A stretch of DNA of 64,000 nt from Treponema sp. J25 (GTDB lineage Bacteria; Spirochaetota; Spirochaetia; Treponematales; Breznakiellaceae), in the NCBI RefSeq assembly GCF_004343725.1, contig NZ_PTQW01000031.1:1-64000 (forward strand). The letters run 5' to 3'. The notes below the pieces were generated by a model, which made no database searches, had not been told where the DNA came from, and saw nothing but the letters and a program-made list of their open reading frames with translations. This document shows, piece after piece, positions 40,154-49,190 of the stretch (within the stretch, counting starts at the first letter, position 1; the number at the start of each line of letters is the position of its first letter). The position numbers and the translations under genes are program-made.

Positions 40154-41386
40154 ATGAATAGAAGAGAAATTAAAAGAACAGGAATGGTGATACTCGCAGG
40201 TTTTTGTCTTTTAGGATGGGGACTTGCTTCCTGTGCTTCAAAAAACAAGGTAGAAACCATACGACGGGAAAATCTTTTTCGTCTTGATCTTGGAAAATTG
40301 GAAAACCAGATCGACCTGGTGAACATGGAAGGAGATGGCCGACCCCTTAAGACAAGTCTGGTGATGCGGGATGGTCAATTCTATATTTCTGATAATAGAG
40401 GAAACAAGGTGGTTCGATATACGTCCTACGGGGATCTGCTTTCCATGATATACAATCCTGACACGAATCCACCACCCCTGACGTTACAAAAACAGGATGC
40501 GGAGCACCAGCTGGTTACTCGCCGGGCAATTCCGTACCCTCTTATTTCTAATGGCTACCTCGCCGTCGATTCCCGTCGCCATATCTATGTGGAGGATAAG
40601 TTACCCGTGGAACGGCAGGTATACGATCAAAATAATAATGTGCTCCTGGATTCTACGGTGCTCCATTTTGATGGGGATGGCAATTTCGTTGAATATCTTG
40701 GCCAGGAGGGTATTGGGGGATCTCCCTTTCCGTATATCACGGGAATTTATACGTCTGTGGATGATGATGTGGCTGTCGTATGCCGTCTTCAAAAGGGCTG
40801 GAATGTATATTGGTTCGATAAGGAAGGACAAAGCCGGTATATCATTCTTATTCGCTCGCAGGATATCCCGATTCCCAAGGGAATAGAGGGGTTCCCGGTG
40901 ATAGATAGCCTCGTCGTTTCTCCCGATAGTCGGCAGGTGTATCTAAAGGTGGATTATTATGCAGACCTCTTTGATGAGACCACCAAAATGAAGACCGGGA
41001 TCCAGATAGTAGGCTCCTATTTGTGGATCATGAATGTGGAAACAGGAAATTATGAAAAAAGCATGGTTATTCCTTTCTTCGAACAAACACGGGTAGAAAA
41101 TGATAAAAAAGAAACCCTTTCATTGCTGTATTCCCTTTTGGGGGTTGCAAATGGTCATAAGGTATTTTTCGTTATCCCCGTAGAAGAAGGGTATCGCCTT
41201 TTAGTGATTGATGTGGAATCAAAAACCCAAAAACAGAGTTTTATTCAAGTGAGTCGGGATGAACTCATTTACAATGCCCTCTCCCTTTCTCCAGAGGGTA
41301 TTCTTTCGGCCCTCCTTGCCACCGAATATGAGGTAAAAATTGTATGGTGGAGAACGGATAGTCTTACGGGGGTGGTGTACAAATGA
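40154..41386 (+). CDS. Conserved spirochaetal lipoprotein, possible beta-propeller
   Basis: 410 residues with a lipoprotein signal (charged MNRREIKRTG, hydrophobic core, LASC). The mature part has repeated beta-rich units such as QFYISDNRGNKVVRYTSYGD and HIYVEDKL, reminiscent of NHL-like propellers. It may be the family annotated LIC_12708 in other spirochaetes (from memory). The start at 40154 is chosen for the signal peptide; the frame is open back to 39998. The next gene overlaps as ATGA. Confidence 0.72.
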   Translation: MNRREIKRTGMVILAGFCLLGWGLASCASKNKVETIRRENLFRLDLGKLENQIDLVNMEGDGRPLKTSLVMRDGQFYISDNRGNKVVRYTSYGDLLSMIYNPDTNPPPLTLQKQDAEHQLVTRRAIPYPLISNGYLAVDSRRHIYVEDKLPVERQVYDQNNNVLLDSTVLHFDGDGNFVEYLGQEGIGGSPFPYITGIYTSVDDDVAVVCRLQKGWNVYWFDKEGQSRYIILIRSQDIPIPKGIEGFPVIDSLVVSPDSRQVYLKVDYYADLFDETTKMKTGIQIVGSYLWIMNVETGNYEKSMVIPFFEQTRVENDKKETLSLLYSLLGVANGHKVFFVIPVEEGYRLLVIDVESKTQKQSFIQVSRDELIYNALSLSPEGILSALLATEYEVKIVWWRTDSLTGVVYK

Positions 41387-42987
41387 AGCTGGTGCTCAGT
41401 AAGGAAGCCCGTCTTCTCGATCAAGAGGCAATTGAAGGGTGGGGGTATCCTTCTGAAATGCTGGTGGAAGCGGCTGGCCGGGCTTGTTGGGAGGTACTCC
41501 AACGGCAGGGTTTCTTTACTGAACACACAGGGGATGAGAAAATTGTTGTTCTCGTCGGGTCTGGAAACAATGGGGCCGATGCATTGGTGGTACTCAAAAA
41601 CCTGCTGTTTTGTGGAGCCCTTACACCTGCTTCCTGCGCGGTGGTGTTTTGTAAAGCCCCGGTATACCCGCCTCAGAGCGTAAGGGATCGACTCCTTTTT
41701 GTGGTAAACCGTTGTGGCTGTCCCCTCTATCACTGGGAAGAAGAGAAAGAAAGAATTACGAAGTTCCTCCAGGAAGCCCCGTTCATTATTGATGGTCTTC
41801 TTGGGACGGGAGTACATCAACCGATAAGTGGAGCGGTACAAAGCCTTGTGGATGTGGTGAATGAAATCCGTTCTCAAAGAGAGGCAGGGAAGTCTCCGTG
41901 CATCATTTCGATAGATATTCCGTCGGGCCTCTATGATGGCTGGAAAGCCGCTGATGGGGCAGTCCGCGCGGACTATACCTTAGCGATTGAGCCCCTTAAG
42001 GCATGTCTTTTTAGCCCCGAAGGAAGAAAAATGGCAGGCACCATTCTTCCTGTTACTGGTATTTTCCCGCCGCCTTTGCTTGATTCTCTTACGGGGGGAG
42101 AGCTCCAGACCTTTGCAGAGGCCCTTCCGTCCCTTAAAAAACTTGCTTCGCTACCGACAAACTATAAACATGAACGAGGGGTGGTAGAAATTTATGGAGG
42201 GGCAGAGGGAACCACGGGAGCCCCCCTCTTAAGTGCCCGAGGAGCCCAGTATGGCGGCTCTGGTTTGGTGCGACTTGTGGTGGATAATCACCTTCTTCCC
42301 CTCGTTGCGCCGGGGGCAGGGGGCATCATGGTGGTCTCTCAGAAGGGGGCCCGGGAGCGCCCCTTAGCTACGGACGTGATGGTAGTAGGGCCTGGCTGGG
42401 GGAATGGCCCAGAACGGGCTTCTTTGTTTTCAGAACTGGTGAGAGAGCGGCCTGCGGGAACGGGACTCGTCATTGATGCGGATGCCCTTCGGTGGTGCGA
42501 AAATTTTTCCTATGGGGGGAAGGCGGTCTGTACTCCCCATGTAGGAGAAATGGAGCAACTCCTTATAAGGCTTAATGAACGGAGCCCTCTCTCTTTTCCA
42601 CAAGGAAAAATCGTTCGGGAAATGCTACTTTCCCAGCCCCTTCCGTTGCTTCAAGAAGTTTCTCGCCGCTTAGAGGCGGTTATTCTTTTTAAATCCCATA
42701 TCCTCTGGGTTGTTGCTCCCGACGGCCGATGGTCCGTCATTGATGGCCTTGTGCCTGTTCTGGCAATGGGAGGAACGGGGGATGTTCTCGCGGGGCTTGT
42801 GGGGGCGGTGATGGCCCGCATAAAACGGCAAACTGGAGGAGTAGATCCGTACCAGGCCGCGGTGATAGCTGGATTGCTTCTTATGGAAGCAGGAAAAACG
42901 GTACAAAAAGAAGGTTTCTGTGATCCTACTGCGGTAGTTGCCGCGGTGGGGAAATTGGCAGGTTCTTTGTGGCTTTCTCAGGGATAA
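41383..42987 (+). CDS. nnrD/nnrE: Bifunctional NAD(P)H-hydrate epimerase / ADP-dependent dehydratase
   Basis: Repairs hydrated NAD(P)H. The N-terminal YjeF epimerase domain (LVGSGNNGADALVVLKNL near residue 56) joins a C-terminal ribokinase-like dehydratase domain (GGTGDVLAGLVGAVMA near residue 460). 534 residues is usual for the fused form. It overlaps the lipoprotein gene by 4 nt (ATGA). Gene neighbours here give no special context. Confidence 0.9.
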   Translation: MKLVLSKEARLLDQEAIEGWGYPSEMLVEAAGRACWEVLQRQGFFTEHTGDEKIVVLVGSGNNGADALVVLKNLLFCGALTPASCAVVFCKAPVYPPQSVRDRLLFVVNRCGCPLYHWEEEKERITKFLQEAPFIIDGLLGTGVHQPISGAVQSLVDVVNEIRSQREAGKSPCIISIDIPSGLYDGWKAADGAVRADYTLAIEPLKACLFSPEGRKMAGTILPVTGIFPPPLLDSLTGGELQTFAEALPSLKKLASLPTNYKHERGVVEIYGGAEGTTGAPLLSARGAQYGGSGLVRLVVDNHLLPLVAPGAGGIMVVSQKGARERPLATDVMVVGPGWGNGPERASLFSELVRERPAGTGLVIDADALRWCENFSYGGKAVCTPHVGEMEQLLIRLNERSPLSFPQGKIVREMLLSQPLPLLQEVSRRLEAVILFKSHILWVVAPDGRWSVIDGLVPVLAMGGTGDVLAGLVGAVMARIKRQTGGVDPYQAAVIAGLLLMEAGKTVQKEGFCDPTAVVAAVGKLAGSLWLSQG

Positions 42988-43006
42988 GCTACCGAGGAGG
43001 CTTTTT

Positions 43007-43231
43007 ATGAAGGATAGTGAGAAAAAAGAGATTCCCTTTTATTATTCCCGGGCACGCCGGTTAGAAAGGGCACCCCTTGAGGTACAACGGTTGATGAATT
43101 CCTCCAACCAGGGTAAACCAAGCCTCTTTAAAACCCTTACGGCAAGCCGTTCCCATGCCTTTCTGTTTCTTGCCATTGTGATATTGTCCCTTACCATCAT
43201 GGTGCTTACCTATTTGATGCCCCTTCGATGA
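43007..43231 (+). CDS. Small single-span membrane protein
   Basis: 74 residues with one C-terminal hydrophobic segment (FLFLAIVILSLTIMVLTYL) after a basic, soluble N-terminus. GAGGAGG precedes the ATG by 6 nt. No family recognised. It follows nnrD by 19 nt and probably belongs to that operon. Confidence 0.65.
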   Translation: MKDSEKKEIPFYYSRARRLERAPLEVQRLMNSSNQGKPSLFKTLTASRSHAFLFLAIVILSLTIMVLTYLMPLR

Positions 43232-43334
43232 CTGAATGAGAGGGTAAGATACGCATGGAGGAGGGAACCCATTGGGTTATTCACAATAGGGAAGACGAAG
43301 AGCCGCAGAAGTTTCTTTTTTAAAAGAATCATGA

Positions 43335-43362
43335 TTGACCAGAGGGATATTTTTACTATAGA
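43335..43362 (+). promoter_or_regulatory. Promoter before the 134-residue membrane protein gene
   Basis: TTGACC (43335-43340), 16 bp, TATAGA (43357-43362). It would give a short leader to the ATG at 43378. Confidence 0.55.
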
Positions 43363-43377
43363 GTAGAAAGAGAGCCT

Positions 43378-43782
43378 ATGCTTCAATTTTATTTCTTATC
43401 GGTTCTAACGAATATGCTCGCTGGGTATGCCCTTCTGGTAGAAGATTCGGAAGGTTCTTCTGCACTGGAGGGATTGCGTTCTTACGCAAAGGATGAAATA
43501 GTTCGCCTTGTTCTAGGCATCCTCAGTGTTATTGTGGGCTTTTTTAAGGTGCTTTCCGCTATACGGGGGGATATCCCTATAATAGGGGACCTGATTCCAG
43601 CCGCGGCCGGAATACTCTCAGGAATTCTCTTGGTGTACGAATACTACAAGAGACATAGCACCGTGGCGGGTGAACAACCGGAAAAGTTAGAAGTTCTCTG
43701 GCAAAAAAAACGGTGGGTAGGGTATGGTGCGCTCGTTGCAGGGGTAGCCCACTTTCTCTTTCCTACCGTGCTTTTCTTGTGA
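43378..43782 (+). CDS. Small integral membrane protein, unknown function
   Basis: 134 residues with three or four hydrophobic segments (start to LAGYALL, LVLGILSVIVGFF, LIPAAAGILSGILLVYEYY, C-terminal GALVAGVAHFLF). Not recognised. It is first in a run with a Nudix hydrolase, an SH3 lipoprotein and DUF445, separated by short gaps. Confidence 0.6.
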   Translation: MLQFYFLSVLTNMLAGYALLVEDSEGSSALEGLRSYAKDEIVRLVLGILSVIVGFFKVLSAIRGDIPIIGDLIPAAAGILSGILLVYEYYKRHSTVAGEQPEKLEVLWQKKRWVGYGALVAGVAHFLFPTVLFL

Positions 43783-43803
43783 TATGGAGTAGAAGGAGAA
43801 CCG

Positions 43804-44202
43804 GTGGCTGTTCAGCGTTCAGTGGCAGGGGTTGCTATTCGGGATAGAAAGATTTTTGTGGCCCAACGAAAAGCTGGTGGTTCCATGGGAGAGCGCTGGG
43901 AATTCCCGGGGGGTAAAGTAGAAGCGGGTGAACGAGATGAAGATGCCCTTGTTCGGGAATTTCAGGAAGAGCTTGAGCTTTCTATTACGGTAGGTCCTCT
44001 GATTGGAAAAACCTCTTTTGTTCACAATGGTGTGCCCCGAGAACTTTACGCTTATGAAGTGACATTTTCAGGAGAGCCTTCTTCCCTCCATGAACATTTG
44101 CAGGTGCGGTGGGTTTCTCTCCCGGAACTGAACACCCTTCGATTTGCCGATTCGGATGGCAAAATAGTAGAGGCTATTGTATCCTACCTGGAGAAAAAAT
44201 GA
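43804..44202 (+). CDS. MutT-like Nudix hydrolase
   Basis: 132 residues. The Nudix box GGKVEAGERDEDALVREFQEEL keeps the catalytic Glu residues. The overall layout (AGVAIRDRKIFVAQRK start) matches 8-oxo-dGTP diphosphatases that clean the nucleotide pool, though other nucleotides are possible. The start is a GTG at 43804 with GGAG upstream. Its stop overlaps the next start (ATGA). Confidence 0.85.
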   Translation: MAVQRSVAGVAIRDRKIFVAQRKAGGSMGERWEFPGGKVEAGERDEDALVREFQEELELSITVGPLIGKTSFVHNGVPRELYAYEVTFSGEPSSLHEHLQVRWVSLPELNTLRFADSDGKIVEAIVSYLEKK

Positions 44203-44585
44203 TGAAAAGAACACATAACGTCGGTGGACTGTTTCTTTTTCTGGTATGGGTATTAGGGTCTTGTTCTGGAGAATCATCCAAAACCACCGTTGTTCCCTCA
44301 GAAAATCCGCCCCTTTCTCGAGCATATATTGGATACGGACAGGTTATTGTTCCCTATGCCCAGGTTTTGGACAAACCGGGTAAGGAGGGAATCATTTTAA
44401 GAATCATCCGGGAAAACGAATTGTATCCTATTCTCGAACGGCGCTATAAAACAGAAAACGGTCGTCCTGATGTATGGGTTCGCATTGGAACAGAAGAAAG
44501 TGGATGGGTCCGGGCTTCTCAGCTTTCGATATATGCGACCGAAAAGAAGGCCCGCTTCATGATAGAAAAGAAAACCCATGAATAG
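44199..44585 (+). CDS. SH3-like lipoprotein
   Basis: 128 residues with a lipoprotein signal (LVWVLGSC). The mature region has the pattern of a bacterial SH3 domain (AQVLDKPGKEG, ESGWVRASQLSIY), which often binds peptidoglycan or divalent metal sites on envelope proteins. The ATG at 44199 overlaps the Nudix stop and follows GGAG. Its 3' end overlaps the DUF445 gene by 8 nt. Role unknown. Confidence 0.68.
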   Translation: MMKRTHNVGGLFLFLVWVLGSCSGESSKTTVVPSENPPLSRAYIGYGQVIVPYAQVLDKPGKEGIILRIIRENELYPILERRYKTENGRPDVWVRIGTEESGWVRASQLSIYATEKKARFMIEKKTHE

Positions 44586-45996
44586 GTTCCTTGTCTTTAT
44601 TGTTCCTCCCCTGGTGGGGGCAATTATTGGGTATGTAACCAATGCCATCGCCATTAAAATGTTGTTTCGTCCCCTCAGGCCCTGGTATATTGGTCGCTGG
44701 CGTGTTCCCTTTACCCCGGGAATTTTGCCCCGTCAACGGGAGAAACTGGCCGATAATATTGGGCGGATGGTAGAACGGGAGCTTATTACTCCCCACCTTA
44801 TTCAGCAGCGCCTTGCCCACCCCGAGATACAAACGGCCGTAGCTGCCACCATCAAAACGTTTTCCCTTCCCCTTATGACTCGCCCGCTGCATGTCCATGT
44901 GGCTAGTCTTTCAAAGTTTGTGCAATCCCTGGGAAAGAAAACCGACGCTCCCACCTCTCAGGAACCGGCGGTGGCGGATGGGGTGGTTCTTTTTGTGCAA
45001 AAGATTCTTTTTTCTCCTCCTGTTCAGACCCTGATTCAGCGGGGAATCGAAGCGGTGGAACAGTCCCTGGAAGAGCGGACGGTGCCCGAATTGTTACACT
45101 GGACCGCGGAGGAATGTTCAGAGCGGGTACGGACTTTTTTCTGGAACCTTTTGGAGCAACACCAGGAGACTCTGATTCGCCAGGTGGAAGAACTGCTTGA
45201 ACGCCTTTATGACCCCCTCACGGGAGCTGCCATAGGATTGCTTAAAACCGAACAGGTCCGGAAGAAACTGGAGCACCATGGGAGAGCTTTTTTGAAACGG
45301 GTCATATTACGGCTCAATGTTTTTCAGCGCCTGTTCTTATCCGCTGCCCAGTATGATAAGACCCTGGATGAAAAAATGCCCGAAATCATTCAGGATCTCA
45401 TTGAAGAACTGGAACGTATGCTTTCGGATCAAAAAAATAAAAAAGTAATAATTGAATATGTACGGAGAGAATTTTCGAAATTCATAGGAAGTACTTCTAA
45501 CCGTATCCAAATTGCTACATTCCTGTATACCCTGGTGGTGCCCCTCCTTTCTCTTCCGGTAGGGAAACTGGTGGAAAAGGTGGGTCTGGGGAATCTTCAG
45601 TCGGTTGGGACGGCCCTGCAAGAAAAATTAAAAGACTTTCTGGCTCAGCTAAACTATGAAAAGCTTACTGCCTTTATACAAGGAGGAGAAAAGCCCCTCC
45701 TTGATAATTCACTCCAGGAACTTCTTGGACTGAAGGAAGATGATATAGATCGATTGAGTACTGTTCTGACCTCGGCACTGCTTTCTTTTGTTGAGGGGCA
45801 GGTGGAAGGAATCCTCGGAGCTTTAAATGTTAAGGAGGTGGTACGCCAGAGGATCAACAGCCTTGAGATGGAAGAGGTGGAACGGATCGTTTTGGATGTG
45901 ATGGCAAGTCAATTTCAATGGATTAACATTTTTGGAGCTATCCTGGGAGCCCTTATCGGTATTGGACAGGTGGGCCTTTCTTTTTTCATGAAGTGA
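44578..45996 (+). CDS. DUF445 family membrane protein
   Basis: 472 residues. The N-terminal segment FIVPPLVGAIIGYVTNAIAIKMLFRP, with a short amphipathic loop, is the DUF445 hallmark. A long helical middle region follows, then a C-terminal membrane segment (IFGAILGALIGIGQVGL). The family (YheB-like) is widespread but has no agreed biochemical function. It ends 28 nt before the convergent rlmN gene. Confidence 0.85.
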   Translation: MNRFLVFIVPPLVGAIIGYVTNAIAIKMLFRPLRPWYIGRWRVPFTPGILPRQREKLADNIGRMVERELITPHLIQQRLAHPEIQTAVAATIKTFSLPLMTRPLHVHVASLSKFVQSLGKKTDAPTSQEPAVADGVVLFVQKILFSPPVQTLIQRGIEAVEQSLEERTVPELLHWTAEECSERVRTFFWNLLEQHQETLIRQVEELLERLYDPLTGAAIGLLKTEQVRKKLEHHGRAFLKRVILRLNVFQRLFLSAAQYDKTLDEKMPEIIQDLIEELERMLSDQKNKKVIIEYVRREFSKFIGSTSNRIQIATFLYTLVVPLLSLPVGKLVEKVGLGNLQSVGTALQEKLKDFLAQLNYEKLTAFIQGGEKPLLDNSLQELLGLKEDDIDRLSTVLTSALLSFVEGQVEGILGALNVKEVVRQRINSLEMEEVERIVLDVMASQFQWINIFGAILGALIGIGQVGLSFFMK

Positions 45997-46024
45997 TGGA
46001 AAGTGTTTATTTCTCTTTCTTTCT

Positions 46025-47062
46025 TCAAGCTTCCGTTTGATAGGGAAGTGCCCCCAATTGTCCGCACGAGCCGGATACGCCGCGGCCTTTCTTATAGCGA
46101 ATAGTTACGGGAATGCCGGTTTTTTCTAGCTGTCGGGCAAAATTTTCTACCTCCGCAGGAGCGGGTTCTGCAAAATTTTTATCATCCATCCCAAGACCTT
46201 CAACGGGGTTCCAGGGGATAAGATTTACCATCACCTTAAGGCTCCGACAGAACTCCTGGAGGGCCCGTATGTCCTGGGGCCTCGTGTTAATTCCCTTAAG
46301 GAGCACCGCTTCCAGGGTAATGCGGTGGTGTTGTTTCTGTTGATAGAGGAGAAGGGATTCTTTTAGTGTATCAAGTGGATAGGTCCGATTAATAGGCATG
46401 AGACGGTTTCGTAATTGGGGATCCGCGGTAGTGAGGGAGACGGCAAGACGAACCTCTGGACCTTTCTCTGCAAGTTCTGTGATGCCAGGAACAATACCAC
46501 TGGTGGAAATAGTAATCCGACGATGGGAAAGATTAAGTCCTTCAGGACTCGTCCAGATATCGATGGCCTTCCGGAGGGCTTCCAGATTCAAGAGGGGTTC
46601 CCCCATACCCATCACCACGATGTTCGATATTGTTCCCCCTACCTTTTGGAGATGAAAAAACTGGTCCACTATTTCTGAAGGGGAAAGATTACGGAAAAAA
46701 CCGAGGGTGCCGGTTTTACAAAACAGGCACCCTATAGGACAGCCTACCTGGGTGGAAATACAGGCGGTCTTTCTTCCCATTCCATCCTGAAGGAGCACCG
46801 CCTCCACAAGGGAGTTGTCTGCACAGCGAAGCTGGAGTTTGATAGTCCCATCCTTATCCGTAAGTTGTTGGGCTATTTCGGTAGCGTGAAGGGTGAATCG
46901 AGAAGCAAGCTCCTCCCGCAGGGAGCAAGGAAGGTCCGTCATTTCCTCAAAGCTCTCGGCTCCGCGGGCGATCCATTTAAAAATTTGCCGCCCCCGATAG
47001 GGGGGCAGGGGGGCCATCAGGGCGGTTAGCTCGGGAAGGGTTAAACCTGAGAGAATTTCCAT
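46025..47062 (-). CDS. rlmN: Radical-SAM 23S rRNA/tRNA adenine-C2 methyltransferase RlmN
   Basis: 345 residues. The radical-SAM motif Cys108-xxx-Cys112-xx-Cys115 (CPIGCLFC) and MGMGEPLLN are intact, and a Cys near residue 331 (GVSGSCGQLG) matches the methyl-carrying cysteine. Methylates 23S A2503 and tRNA A37. It lies 15 nt after the TPR protein gene. Confidence 0.95.
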   Translation of the reverse strand: MEILSGLTLPELTALMAPLPPYRGRQIFKWIARGAESFEEMTDLPCSLREELASRFTLHATEIAQQLTDKDGTIKLQLRCADNSLVEAVLLQDGMGRKTACISTQVGCPIGCLFCKTGTLGFFRNLSPSEIVDQFFHLQKVGGTISNIVVMGMGEPLLNLEALRKAIDIWTSPEGLNLSHRRITISTSGIVPGITELAEKGPEVRLAVSLTTADPQLRNRLMPINRTYPLDTLKESLLLYQQKQHHRITLEAVLLKGINTRPQDIRALQEFCRSLKVMVNLIPWNPVEGLGMDDKNFAEPAPAEVENFARQLEKTGIPVTIRYKKGRGVSGSCGQLGALPYQTEA

Positions 47063-47077
47063 GGGCTTACGATTTGC

Positions 47078-48232
47078 TTAGGCCTGTTTCAATTTTTCAA
47101 ACAATTCGTTGATAGCCGCATTCTTGATTCCCAGTTTTTGAAATTCCGCAAGAACCTCTAGGGCTCGCTCTTTTTCGCCCTTTTTAAGCCAACAATCCGC
47201 TAATTCAAGGTAGAGTCGATAGTTTTTTTGGTCCTGTTGAATGAGCCTTCGCAGGGATTCAATGGCATCCTCATATTTCCCTTGCATTTTTGCGATGATG
47301 GCAAGGCCTAACACTGCATACACATCGAATTCAATGTTCAGTGCCCGATGGTAGTACTCCTGGGCCTTTTCGAGTTCCCCCATATTGCGGTAGGCATCCC
47401 CCGCTCGAGTAAGGATGACCTTGTTGCGGGGGTCCTGTTCCAGGATACGGTTCCAGTATTCGAGGGAACGATATTGCTGGTTAAGTCCCCGATAACAGTC
47501 GGCCAGTCCGAAGAGGGCATAGAAATTGTAGGGGTCCATTTTTAAGGCCCGTTCAAAATAGGGAATCCCCTCTGCAAAGGTTTTGAGCTTGCGGTGACAG
47601 TTTCCGATGGAGGTTAAGACCCGAATATCCACATTGTCTTTGTGGAGTTCCAGCATCTTCTCCCAATAGTACAGGGCATCCCGGTATTCTTTAAAGTCGT
47701 AGTGGAGATGGCCCAGGCCGATGAGGGCGTAGGGGTTGTTTTCTTCCATTTCCAGGACCCGCAGGTACACCGCCTTGGATTTGCGGAAATCCCGCACCTT
47801 GCGGTATGCATCCGCCACCCGGGTAAGAACCGTAATGTTTCGGTCGTCATGAAGGAGGTATTGTTCCCAAATTTCGATAGCCTTCTGGAATTGATTCAAG
47901 GCTTTGTAACAGTCTGCAAGCCCAAAGAGGGCGTAGTTATTTCCCGGGTGATGGGAAAGACAACGACGGTAATATTCCACCGCATCTCGGAAGGCCCCCC
48001 GTTTGCGGGCTGCGTCTCCAAGCCCTACCAGGGCGTAATTATTGTCGGGATCCTTTTCAAGGATAGTCTTAAAACATTCCACCGCTTCGGGAATCTTATT
48101 CTCTTTAAGGAGATGATACCCTTTTTTGGAAAGTTCTGAAATTTCGGTAAATTTATCTTTTTCTTTTTGGCTTAGCCCCTCAGGAATTTCAAAATTCATG
48201 TCCTGGGTAAGCTGTGCTGGTTCTTCCATCAT
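47078..48232 (-). CDS. Tetratricopeptide repeat protein
   Basis: 384 residues, almost entirely about nine 34-residue TPR units with the typical NYALVGLGDAARKRGAFRDA pattern. No signal peptide, so probably cytosolic. It starts at ATG 48232, after AGAGG, and overlaps the preceding small gene by 44 nt. Binding partner unknown; similar TPR proteins adjoin rsmD/rlmN-type genes in other spirochaetes (recalled, not checked). Confidence 0.8.
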   Translation of the reverse strand: MMEEPAQLTQDMNFEIPEGLSQKEKDKFTEISELSKKGYHLLKENKIPEAVECFKTILEKDPDNNYALVGLGDAARKRGAFRDAVEYYRRCLSHHPGNNYALFGLADCYKALNQFQKAIEIWEQYLLHDDRNITVLTRVADAYRKVRDFRKSKAVYLRVLEMEENNPYALIGLGHLHYDFKEYRDALYYWEKMLELHKDNVDIRVLTSIGNCHRKLKTFAEGIPYFERALKMDPYNFYALFGLADCYRGLNQQYRSLEYWNRILEQDPRNKVILTRAGDAYRNMGELEKAQEYYHRALNIEFDVYAVLGLAIIAKMQGKYEDAIESLRRLIQQDQKNYRLYLELADCWLKKGEKERALEVLAEFQKLGIKNAAINELFEKLKQA

Positions 48233-48566
48233 CGCTTTTTTCCTCTTGATGCAGCAATTTTTGTATAAGTATGGCCAATTTGGCGCTTAGCTGTTCTACC
48301 TTTGCTTTGTCAGGGGCAAGCCAATACATCTTGAGGGCCTCTAGTATTTTCCCCTGTCGCTCGTAATACTCTCCTACCCGGCGTAACCCATCGGAGTACC
48401 CTGTGGTAAGATATATTTTTCGGGCCTCTTCTATCCTTCCCTTGTTAAAAAGATCATTTCCTTTACGATTCAGGGCAACCTTTTGGGTATCTGTCAGGGC
48501 AGGTCGTTCAATGGTTTTTATAAATCCCTGATCGCCAAAACGATCAAATATATTATTTTTATCCAA
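48189..48566 (-). CDS. Small helical repeat protein, unknown function
   Basis: 125 residues from a TTG at 48566 with AAGGTGG just upstream; the frame is open to 48641 but without a better start. NRKGNDLFNKGRIEEARKIY and the following helices resemble one or two degenerate TPR-like hairpins, possibly acting with the TPR protein encoded in the overlapping gene. No known family. Confidence 0.6.
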   Translation of the reverse strand: MDKNNIFDRFGDQGFIKTIERPALTDTQKVALNRKGNDLFNKGRIEEARKIYLTTGYSDGLRRVGEYYERQGKILEALKMYWLAPDKAKVEQLSAKLAILIQKLLHQEEKSDDGRTSTAYPGHEF

Positions 48567-48656
48567 TGGCCACCTTACTCTATTCTCTCTTAATCTGTAA
48601 TATAACCTACAAAGGGGAGAAAATGCAAGAAAAATTTTCAAAAAACTCCAAAATCT

Positions 48657-49190
48657 TTAATTTTGTAGGCTATAAAAGTCCACAAGGGATCGCCCGTATT
48701 GTCGACGGTCCGTAAGCATGAGCTTTCCCGGCGGCGTTTCAAACTGTTCTTCCCGGGGATAGTGGATAAGCAAAAGGCTGGTCTCCTGCATGAGGGGCGA
48801 AGTGCTTATGGCTTCTAGCAACTCTTTTTTATATGCATAGGGGAAGGGGGGATCACAAAAAATCACATCGAAGGAATTTTTTGCCCGCTTAACATATAAT
48901 TCTACCGCCATGAAGTGACAATGGATATGCACCGGAGAAATAGCCACGTTTCGAAGTAATTGGGACCGTTTGCGGGGATCCTTTTCTACCGCTTCGATAG
49001 GAGAGGCCCCCCGACTTGCGGCTTCTAGCGCGATTATTCCTGATCCCGAAAAGAGATCGAGGAATGATTTTCCGCTGAGATCCCCCAGGATGGCAAACAC
49101 CGATTCCCGCATTCTATCCATGGCGGGCCTGATAATGCCATCGGGAACAGCTATCCTTCGACCACAGAGGGAGCCCCCGGTAATTCTCAT
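48657..49190 (-). CDS. rsmD: 16S rRNA m2G966 methyltransferase RsmD
   Basis: 177 residues. It starts MRITGGSLCGRRIAVPDG. SFLDLFSGSGIIALEAASRGA is the SAM motif and FCDPPFPY the catalytic DPPY-type motif. It overlaps the upstream oxidoreductase stop as ATGA. Confidence 0.95.
   Translation of the reverse strand: MRITGGSLCGRRIAVPDGIIRPAMDRMRESVFAILGDLSGKSFLDLFSGSGIIALEAASRGASPIEAVEKDPRKRSQLLRNVAISPVHIHCHFMAVELYVKRAKNSFDVIFCDPPFPYAYKKELLEAISTSPLMQETSLLLIHYPREEQFETPPGKLMLTDRRQYGRSLVDFYSLQN

Noticed and set aside
43255-43323. 22-codon ORF starting MEEGTHWVIHN
   Set aside because: No ribosome site, upstream of a promoter for the next gene, no support beyond being open.
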